A stretch of DNA of 64,000 nt from Sphingomonas prati. Its GTDB lineage: Bacteria; Pseudomonadota; Alphaproteobacteria; Sphingomonadales; Sphingomonadaceae. The position numbers and the translations under genes are program-made. Below the pieces are notes generated by a model, which saw nothing but the letters and a program-made list of their open reading frames with translations, was not told the DNA's origin and did no database searches. The stretch lies in the NCBI RefSeq assembly GCF_014643515.1, contig NZ_BMJP01000003.1, forward strand, positions 124,001 to 188,000, given 5' to 3'. Shown piece by piece: positions 58,587-64,000 of this stretch (position 1 is the first letter of the stretch; the number at the start of each line of letters is the position of its first letter).

Positions 58587-59564
58587 ATGAAGATCGGCAT
58601 CATCGGCCTCGGCCGCATGGGCGGCAACATCGCCCGCCGCCTGATGCGCGCCGGCCACGAAGTCGTCGCCTATGACCGCGACGACAAGGCGGTCACCGCG
58701 CTCACCGCCGACGGCGCGGTGGCCGCGTCCGGGATCGAGGACATGGCGGGCAAGCTCGACAGCCCGCGCATCTTCTGGTCGATGCTCCCCGCCGGCGAAA
58801 TCACCGAACAGACGGTCGAGACGATCGCCGCGCTCTGCGCCCCCGGCGACATCGTGATCGACGGCGGCAACAGCTTCTACAAGGACGACATCCGTCGCGC
58901 GAAGGTGCTCGGCGAACAGGGTCTGCACTATGTCGACGTCGGCACGTCCGGCGGCGTCTGGGGCCTGGAACGCGGCTATTGCATGATGATCGGCGGCAGC
59001 GACGACGCGGTGCGCCTGCTCGACCCGATCTTCGACGCGCTGGCCCCCGGCCGCGGCGACGTGGTGCCCACCAAGGGCCGCGACACGGGCGACGACCGCG
59101 CCGAGCGCGGCTACATCCACGCCGGTCCCGCAGGCGCCGGCCACTTCGTGAAGATGGTCCACAACGGCATCGAATATGGCCTGATGCAGGCCTATGCCGA
59201 GGGTTTCGACATCCTGAAGGGCAAGGCATCGGACAAGCTGCCCGAGGACGAGCGCTTCGACCTCAACCTGCCCGACATCGCCGAGGTCTGGCGCCGCGGC
59301 AGCGTCATCTCCTCCTGGCTGCTCGACCTGACCGCGATCGGCCTCGCCAGCGACCATGAGCTGAAGCAGTTCAGCGGCCATGTCGCGGACTCGGGCGAAG
59401 GGCAGTGGACGATCGACGCCGCGATGGAGGAGAAGGTGCCCGCCAACGTGCTGACCGCAGCACTCTTCGCGCGCTACCGCAGCCGCGTCGACACGACGTT
59501 CGGCGACAAGCTGCTCTCCGCGATGCGGTTCGGCTTCGGCGGCCATGTGGAGATGCCACAATGA
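58587..59564 (+). CDS. gnd: 6-phosphogluconate dehydrogenase, decarboxylating (short type)
   Basis: Oxidises 6-phosphogluconate to ribulose 5-phosphate and CO2. 325 residues, the short GndA/YqeC-type rather than the ~470-residue E. coli form. ATG 58587 with CAGGAG upstream. [19 protein letters not shown] is the dinucleotide loop; [30 protein letters not shown] and [22 protein letters not shown] carry the substrate and catalytic Lys/Asn residues. The 101-bp gap after tal-pgi is GC-rich with inverted GGCCCCGG-type runs. The stop overlaps zwf (ATGA). The cofactor (NAD versus NADP) is not certain. Confidence 0.94.
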   Translation: MKIGIIGLGRMGGNIARRLMRAGHEVVAYDRDDKAVTALTADGAVAASGIEDMAGKLDSPRIFWSMLPAGEITEQTVETIAALCAPGDIVIDGGNSFYKDDIRRAKVLGEQGLHYVDVGTSGGVWGLERGYCMMIGGSDDAVRLLDPIFDALAPGRGDVVPTKGRDTGDDRAERGYIHAGPAGAGHFVKMVHNGIEYGLMQAYAEGFDILKGKASDKLPEDERFDLNLPDIAEVWRRGSVISSWLLDLTAIGLASDHELKQFSGHVADSGEGQWTIDAAMEEKVPANVLTAALFARYRSRVDTTFGDKLLSAMRFGFGGHVEMPQ

Positions 59565-61096
59565 GCGCCGCGCCCAGCTCGCCTGCGGGCGGCACGACCG
59601 CCACGCCCCCCGCCCCGCCCGCAACGCTGGTCATCTTCGGCGCGCTCGGCGATCTCACCCGCCGGCTCCTCGTGCCGGCGATCGTCAATCTGGTCCGCAG
59701 CGGGCTGGTCGGTGACGACTTCAAGATCATCGGCGTCAGCCACCATGATTCCAGCGACGACGCGCTGCGTGAACAGCTCGACGACTTCATCGGCAAGGCC
59801 GACGGCGAAGGCGGCGCGCATGGTGACAAGTCCGGTGCGGGCGACCCAGACTGGCTGAAGCTGCGCGACCGCATCACGTACTTGAAGGGGGATTTCGAAG
59901 ACGCGGCGACCTACGAGGCGCTCAAGGACCGCATCGATGGCAACGCCGCCTTCTATCTCGCCACCGCGCCCGGCTTCTTCGGCCCTGTGATCGACAGCCT
60001 CGGCGACGCCGGCCTGCTGACCCAGTCCGACGAGGCGTTCCGCCGCGTCGTGATCGAGAAGCCGTTCGGCCACGACCTGCCGTCCGCCGAAGCGCTCGAT
60101 GAGCGCATCCTCAAGCATCTCGACGAAACGCAGGTCTACCGGATCGACCATTTTCTCGGCAAGGAAACCGTCCAGAACATCCTCGTCACGCGCTTCGCCA
60201 ACACGATGGTCGAGGCGGTGTGGAACAACCGCTACATCGATCATGTCCAGATCACCGCGGCCGAGACGGTCACGGTCGGCACGCGCGGCAAATTCTACGA
60301 CACGACCGGCGCGATGCGCGACATGGTGCCCAACCACCTGTTCCAGCTGCTCGCCATGGTCGGCATGGAGCCGCCGAACGATTTCGGTTCCGAGGCAATT
60401 CGCAACGAGAAGGCCAAGGTCATCGCCGCAATCCGCGCGCCGCGGCCCGAGGACGTCGCCGACGTTGCCGTCCGCGGCCGCTACACCGCGGGCCGCGCGG
60501 GCGATGCCGATGTCGCCGACTATCGGTCGGAGCCCGAGGTTGCGCCTGACAGCAAGACCGAGACCTATGTCGCACTGAAACTGATGGTCGACAGCTGGCG
60601 CTGGGCCGGCGTGCCGTTCTACCTGCGCACCGGCAAGGGGCTGGCGGCGCGCGATACCGAGATCGTCGTCCAGTTCAAACCTGTGCCCTATGCGCAGTTC
60701 GCCGGGGTCGATCACAACCGCCTGCCGCCCAACCGCATGGTGATCCAGATCCAGCCGGACGAAGGGCTGAGCATCGAAATCCTCGCCAAGAAGCCTGGTC
60801 CGGTGATCGAGCCCGCGCCGGTCAGCCTCGACTTCGCCTACTCCGATCATTTCAAGCTCGGCCACACGACCGGCTACGAAACCCTGCTCTACGACATGCT
60901 GACCGGCGACCAGACTTTGTTCCAGCGCGCGGATCAGATCGAGTCCGGGTGGGAAGCGGTGCAGCCGATCCTCGACGCCTGGGCCGCGGACGGCGAGCCC
61001 GAACCCTATCCCGCCGGCAGTGACGGCCCCGCCGCCGCCGCGGACCTCCTGACGCGCGACGGCCGCGCCTGGCACAAGATCGGAAGGCCCGCATGA
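59561..61096 (+). CDS. zwf: Glucose-6-phosphate 1-dehydrogenase
   Basis: First enzyme of the oxidative pentose phosphate and Entner-Doudoroff routes. 511 residues from ATG 59561, overlapping gnd (ATGA). [19 protein letters not shown] (nucleotide loop), [12 protein letters not shown], and the active-site [20 protein letters not shown] are diagnostic. [18 protein letters not shown] follows in the beta+alpha domain. An N-terminal Pro/Thr/Ala-rich tail of about 20 residues is extra. The stop overlaps the HAD gene (ATGA). gnd precedes zwf here, with no edd or pgl adjacent. Confidence 0.97.
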   Translation: MSAAPSSPAGGTTATPPAPPATLVIFGALGDLTRRLLVPAIVNLVRSGLVGDDFKIIGVSHHDSSDDALREQLDDFIGKADGEGGAHGDKSGAGDPDWLKLRDRITYLKGDFEDAATYEALKDRIDGNAAFYLATAPGFFGPVIDSLGDAGLLTQSDEAFRRVVIEKPFGHDLPSAEALDERILKHLDETQVYRIDHFLGKETVQNILVTRFANTMVEAVWNNRYIDHVQITAAETVTVGTRGKFYDTTGAMRDMVPNHLFQLLAMVGMEPPNDFGSEAIRNEKAKVIAAIRAPRPEDVADVAVRGRYTAGRAGDADVADYRSEPEVAPDSKTETYVALKLMVDSWRWAGVPFYLRTGKGLAARDTEIVVQFKPVPYAQFAGVDHNRLPPNRMVIQIQPDEGLSIEILAKKPGPVIEPAPVSLDFAYSDHFKLGHTTGYETLLYDMLTGDQTLFQRADQIESGWEAVQPILDAWAADGEPEPYPAGSDGPAAAADLLTRDGRAWHKIGRPA

Positions 61097-61905
61097 CCCG
61101 CCTCTTCATCTCCGACATCGACGGCACCCTAGTCCGCAAGGACAAGGTGCTGACCGAACCGACCGTCGCCGCGATCCGCCGGCTGCGTGCCGCGGGCGTG
61201 CCTGTGACGCTCATCAGCGCGCGGCCCCCGTCGGGCATGATCGCGCATGCCGAGCGGCTCGGCATCGACCTGCCAATGGGTGCGTTCAACGGCGGTACGA
61301 TCGTGAAGCCGGACGGCACGGTCATCTCCGCCGCGCACGTGCCCGCCGATGTCGCGATCGACACGCTCGCCCGGCTCCGCGCGGCGAACATCGACCGCTG
61401 GGTGTTCGCGAACGGCAAATGGTACGCCAGCGGCCAGGACAGCCACCACCTGGAGCGCGAACAGGTCGCCGCCGCGATCGACGCGGTCTACACCGACGAC
61501 TTCGCCGCGATGATCGACCGGATCGACAAGATCGTCGGCGTCAGCGACGACGCGCCGCTTGTCGCACGGGTCGAGGCGGAACTCGTCGCCGCGCACGGTA
61601 GCGCCGCGACCATCGCCTGCTCGCAACCCTATTATCTCGACATCACGGCGCTTGCCGCGAACAAGGGCGACGGGGTCGCGGCGCTGGCCGACGCGATCGG
61701 CGTTTCGCTCGCCGACGTCACGGTCGCGGGCGACATGCCCAACGACCTGCCGATGTTCGCGCGCGCCGGACAGTCGATCGCGATGGGCCAGGCGCCACAG
61801 GCGGTGCGCGACGCCGCGACGCGCGTGACGGGCCCGACCGACGAGGACGGGCTGGCCGCCGCGGTCGATGCACTGGCGGAATTGGCCGAACAGCACCATC
61901 TGTGA
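61093..61905 (+). CDS. Cof-type HAD-IIB phosphatase
   Basis: 270 residues from ATG 61093, overlapping zwf (ATGA). HAD motifs are LFISDIDGTLV (nucleophile Asp), VTLISARPP (Thr/Ser motif II), LAANKGDGVAAL (Lys) and VAGDMPNDLPMF (acid motif IV). A type IIB cap lies between. Members dephosphorylate sugar phosphates or cofactors. Coupling to zwf and gnd suggests a role in sugar phosphate metabolism or repair of side products, which is inference. Confidence 0.9.
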   Translation: MTRLFISDIDGTLVRKDKVLTEPTVAAIRRLRAAGVPVTLISARPPSGMIAHAERLGIDLPMGAFNGGTIVKPDGTVISAAHVPADVAIDTLARLRAANIDRWVFANGKWYASGQDSHHLEREQVAAAIDAVYTDDFAAMIDRIDKIVGVSDDAPLVARVEAELVAAHGSAATIACSQPYYLDITALAANKGDGVAALADAIGVSLADVTVAGDMPNDLPMFARAGQSIAMGQAPQAVRDAATRVTGPTDEDGLAAAVDALAELAEQHHL

Positions 61906-61972
61906 TAGGGGCTGCGCCGATCTGCGGCGCACCTGCCGTTTCATTCCCTGCAAAGGCATCAGACCCGCTTTT

Positions 61973-62314
61973 ATGAAGACCTATAATCCCGACTTTTCCG
62001 ACCGTCGCAGTGCCGCCGCCGCCGCCAAGACCAAGGCGCTGGAAGCGATGAAGAACAAGGCCGCGCCCGATCCGGCGCTGGTCGCGGAAAAGCTTGCCGC
62101 GCAGGAAGCGAAGGAAGCCCTCCAGGCCGAACGCCGCGCCGCCAAGCTGGCCGAAAAGGAAGAGGCCGACGCCATCCGCAAGGCCGAACGCGCCATCCGC
62201 GAAGAAGCCGAGAAGAAGGCCGCCGAAGAGGCCCAGATGTCCGAATCCGACCGCAAGGCCGCGCAGAAGGCCGCGCGCGATGCGAAGTACGCCGCCCGCA
62301 AGGCGCGCAAGTAA
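61973..62314 (+). CDS. Small Lys/Ala/Glu-rich protein (DUF6481-type)
   Basis: 113 residues from ATG 61973. The start is fixed by MKTYNPDFSDRRSAAAAAK, a conserved opening in small sphingomonad proteins annotated DUF6481. The rest is a long charged helix (EKEEADAIRKAERAIREEA, SDRKAAQKAARDAKYAARKA), probably a coiled coil or nucleic-acid-associated helix. There is no signal peptide. Function unknown. It is 67 bp after the HAD gene and followed by the large palindrome. Confidence 0.8.
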   Translation: MKTYNPDFSDRRSAAAAAKTKALEAMKNKAAPDPALVAEKLAAQEAKEALQAERRAAKLAEKEEADAIRKAERAIREEAEKKAAEEAQMSESDRKAAQKAARDAKYAARKARK

Positions 62315-62383
62315 GGCGAGAGAATGGGGTTCGTTTGTCGGGGCCGCGATCGGCTTGAGACCTAACTGAACCCTTTCCCCCAC

Positions 62384-62447
62384 CCCGTTTGGTTCGAGCC
62401 TGTCGAAAACTCCGCGCCGAGTTCTCGACAGGCTCGAACCAAACGGG
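62384..62447. repeat. 29-bp-arm intergenic palindrome (terminator-like, REP-type)
   Basis: Two 29-base arms separated by CGCGCC pair along their whole length with one mismatch. The core is GGTTCGAGCCTGTCGA and its complement. It lies in the 250-bp gap between the convergent DUF6481-type gene and the yjfM-like gene, so it can act as a bidirectional terminator. The core resembles intergenic palindromes scattered through sphingomonad genomes. Nothing else was recognised in this gap. Confidence 0.85.
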
Positions 62448-62564
62448 ATGTATGAAGTAACGCGCGCAAGATCAGCGCGTGTGGGGTCCAGTCAAGTCGG
62501 CCGGATCGCCACCGCGGGCACTTTAGCGGGGCCAGCGCCGGCCCAGCATCACCCCGCGATCAAA

Positions 62565-63128
62565 TCAGCCGCCAAAACTCCGCCCGCCACCGCCGCCGAA
62601 GCCGCCGCGCGAGATGACCGAACTCCGCGACTGGATCCGCGTCGGCGCCCGCACCGTCGGGTTGAACGCGTTCGACCCGATCCGCGTCCGGCCGCTGACA
62701 TAGTCGCGTCCGAACGGCACGCCACCGCCGCCATAATAGCTGCCGTAGCGATCGCGATACATCGGCGCACCGCGATACCCGCCGCCACCCATGTTGCTCA
62801 GCGCCTGGCCGACGATGAACCCGGTCAGCAGCGGCGTGAAGAAGCTGCCGTTGTTGCGCGGCACGCACTGGTCGACGCCGTACTGTTCCTCGCAGCTTTG
62901 GCGCTGGTCGAACCGCGGCGCGTTCGTCTCGTTCGCCTTCTGCGCATCGGCATAGGCCTTGTCGCACGCCTCGGGCGTCATCTGCGCGTCGGCCTTGCAC
63001 GCCGCGACCGAGGTGTAGCTCGTCGCCTCCACCGGCTTGCCGCCGGGATCGTCGCCGTCGCAGGCGGAGAGCGAGACGCCTGCCCCCGCCATCAGGGATG
63101 TCAGCACGATCGTCCGGGAACGCTTCAT
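62565..63128 (-). CDS. DUF1190 family lipoprotein-like protein (YjfM/YgiB type)
   Basis: 187 residues from ATG 63128, favoured over ATG 63134 because GGAGG lies 8 bases upstream of it and only 2 from the other. The signal peptide ends near GVSLSACDGD, with SAC as a likely lipid-attachment Cys. YTSVAACKADAQMTPEACDKAY and the QRQSCEEQYGVDQCVPR Cys pairs, then a Gly/Arg/Tyr-rich tail ending in GGFGGGGGRSFGG, match YgiB/YjfM proteins. Last of three minus-strand genes in the order yjfK-yjfL-yjfM seen in E. coli. Function not established; an envelope-stress role has been suggested for such operons. Confidence 0.82.
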   Translation of the reverse strand: MKRSRTIVLTSLMAGAGVSLSACDGDDPGGKPVEATSYTSVAACKADAQMTPEACDKAYADAQKANETNAPRFDQRQSCEEQYGVDQCVPRNNGSFFTPLLTGFIVGQALSNMGGGGYRGAPMYRDRYGSYYGGGGVPFGRDYVSGRTRIGSNAFNPTVRAPTRIQSRSSVISRGGFGGGGGRSFGG

Positions 63129-63141
63129 CGCCATGACCTCC

Positions 63142-63555
63142 TCAGGCCGTCATGCAGGCGGCGTTGAGCACGCCGATGCTGATCGAGATGCTTGCCATAT
63201 AGATCGCCGCCGCCATTTCGCCGCGCACGATCCGGTCGCTGAAATCGCGCATCACGATCATCCGCACGACGGTGACCGCGACGATCTGGATCACGCCGGC
63301 CATCACCGCCCACACGCCGAACTCGACCAGCGAAACGGTATGTTCCAGTGCGGAGGCGACCGGCAGGACATAACCGATCAGCGCGCCGCCCAGCGTGAGC
63401 GCCGCCGCGACATTGCCCTCGCGGATCAGCGTGCGTTCGTTGTACGGCGTCGCCGCCTGGTAGATCAGCTTGAACGCGATCGTCAGCACGCCAGCCGCCG
63501 CGAACGCGATCAGGAACGCCGCCGCGCTCGCCCCGAAACCATAATCCTGAAACAT
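63142..63555 (-). CDS. DUF350 family membrane protein (YjfL-like)
   Basis: 137 residues from ATG 63555 with about four hydrophobic helices in two similar halves (AAAFLIAFAAAGVLTIAFKL, AALTLGGALIGYVLPVASAL; VWAVMAGVIQIVAVTVVRMI, AAAIYMASISISIGVLNAAC). TPYNERTLIREGNVAAALTLGG and RIVRGEMAAAIYMA are typical DUF350 internal repeats. It lies between the DUF2491-like and DUF1190-like genes. Molecular function unknown. Confidence 0.87.
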   Translation of the reverse strand: MFQDYGFGASAAAFLIAFAAAGVLTIAFKLIYQAATPYNERTLIREGNVAAALTLGGALIGYVLPVASALEHTVSLVEFGVWAVMAGVIQIVAVTVVRMIVMRDFSDRIVRGEMAAAIYMASISISIGVLNAACMTA

Positions 63556-63592
63556 CGTCTTCCCCCCGTATGCCCGTCAGGCCTTATACCTG

Positions 63593-64000
63593 TCAGGCCT
63601 TGAACTCGCCCAGTTCCAGCGCGACGCCCAGCATGATCTCGAACGATACCTCGCCGGCCTCGCTCTGCTGTTCGATCGCGAGCAGCAGCTCGCGCGCGTC
63701 CGGCTCGTCCAGCTCCCGCGCGAACAGCATGCATTTCTGGAAGATCCGCCGGTCGACCACGCCGTCGCGGTCGTCGTGAATATCCTCCCAGAACGTCACC
63801 GGATCCTGCACCGGCGCATCCGGCCCGAACCAGAACCGCGTATAGTCGGGCAGGCCGGGTGCCGTGAACACCGGTGCGGACAGCCGCCGGATCCACGGCG
63901 CGCGTTCCGATGCGGAGCCGGGATAGGCGCTGTCCCACGGCGCGAACAGCGTGACGTCGGTCACGTCCTGCCCCGCGCGGTCGGTCGACACCGCCTGGAA
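63593..64000 (-). CDS. DUF2491 family protein, C-terminal part (YjfK-like, runs off window)
   Basis: The 136 C-terminal codons are present; the frame is open to position 64000, so the start is outside. An internal GTG at 63991 is not a real start. VTLFAPWDSAYPGSASERAPW, YTRFWFGPDAPVQDPVTFWE and the tail SFEIMLGVALELGEFKA fit DUF2491 (YjfK), as does the position 37 bp upstream of the DUF350 gene. The soluble protein's role is unknown. A PspA-like gene would be expected further upstream by analogy with the E. coli yjf operon. Confidence 0.8.
   Translation of the reverse strand, partial: FQAVSTDRAGQDVTDVTLFAPWDSAYPGSASERAPWIRRLSAPVFTAPGLPDYTRFWFGPDAPVQDPVTFWEDIHDDRDGVVDRRIFQKCMLFARELDEPDARELLLAIEQQSEAGEVSFEIMLGVALELGEFKA

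Noticed and set aside
63576-63601. Direct repeat GTCAGGCCTT twice at the end of the yjfK-like gene
   Set aside because: There are only two 10-base copies in a short gap, with no sign of an array or attachment site.

Overview
The window is a GC-rich chromosomal segment from an alphaproteobacterium. The gene set fits a sphingomonad (Sphingomonas or a close relative): a transaldolase/glucose-6-phosphate isomerase fusion, a small DUF6481-type Lys/Ala-rich protein, sphingomonad-style intergenic palindromes, and a Kdo-linked capsule locus. The genus is my inference from gene content. No rRNA, tRNA, CRISPR array, integrase or insertion sequence was seen. Long antisense ORFs of up to about 970 codons are by-products of high GC.

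Layout. (1) 1-7241 is housekeeping. It holds the str operon rpsL-rpsG-fusA (fusA runs off the left edge), a cation diffusion facilitator, a lipoprotein alpha/beta hydrolase, a PAP2 phosphatase abutting lpdA, and a phytanoyl-CoA-dioxygenase-like gene. (2) 7387-18176 is an ABC-transporter-dependent (group 2) capsule export locus: kpsC, kpsS, a GT4 gene, kpsM and kpsE, then two GT4 genes on the opposite strand, then kpsT and a Wza/KpsD-like export lipoprotein. (3) 18249-35914 is an accessory glycan block. It has hldE, an FkbM methyltransferase, three large GT9 (heptosyltransferase-fold) proteins, a GT9 divided over two overlapping genes, two paralogous helical proteins of unknown function each coupled to a GT9, a coiled-coil protein, a methyltransferase-like protein, a GmhB-like phosphatase fused to a degenerate nucleotidyltransferase-like domain, and an AGE-family epimerase. 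(4) 36102-39532 is rfbCBDA for dTDP-L-rhamnose. (5) 39591-46007 holds a sulfotransferase, a 1101-residue multidomain GT2 protein and a GT8 protein. (6) 46031-50174, minus strand, is a tightly overlapped Kdo operon kpsF-kdsB-kdsA followed by a Tat-exported glycosidase-like lipoprotein. (7) 50308-52623 holds two adjacent acyl-CoA dehydrogenases. (8) 52822-61905 is a pentose-phosphate block: rpiA, tkt, tal-pgi, gnd, zwf and a Cof-type HAD phosphatase. (9) 61973-64000 holds the DUF6481-type gene, a large palindrome, and a yjfK-yjfL-yjfM-like membrane/lipoprotein set that runs off the right edge.

How it fits together. Regions 2-6 look like one capsule factory. KdsA, KdsB and KpsF make CMP-Kdo, and KpsC and KpsS build a Kdo linker on lipid. 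HldE and the GmhB-like protein suggest a heptose donor for the GT9 enzymes, and RfbABCD supplies rhamnose. The GT4, GT8 and GT2 enzymes extend the chain, and methyl- and sulfotransferases decorate it. KpsM, KpsT, KpsE and the KpsD/Wza-like lipoprotein export it. Sphingomonads are known to carry glycosphingolipids instead of LPS, so Kdo and heptose genes here probably serve the capsule rather than an LPS core.

The most novel material is region 3. It combines (a) TPR/beta-module/GT9 proteins, (b) helical partner proteins coupled to them by GTGA overlaps, (c) a GT9 fold split over two genes with a beta-module inserted, and (d) a (Y/W)GPY beta-module shared by otherwise unrelated transferases.
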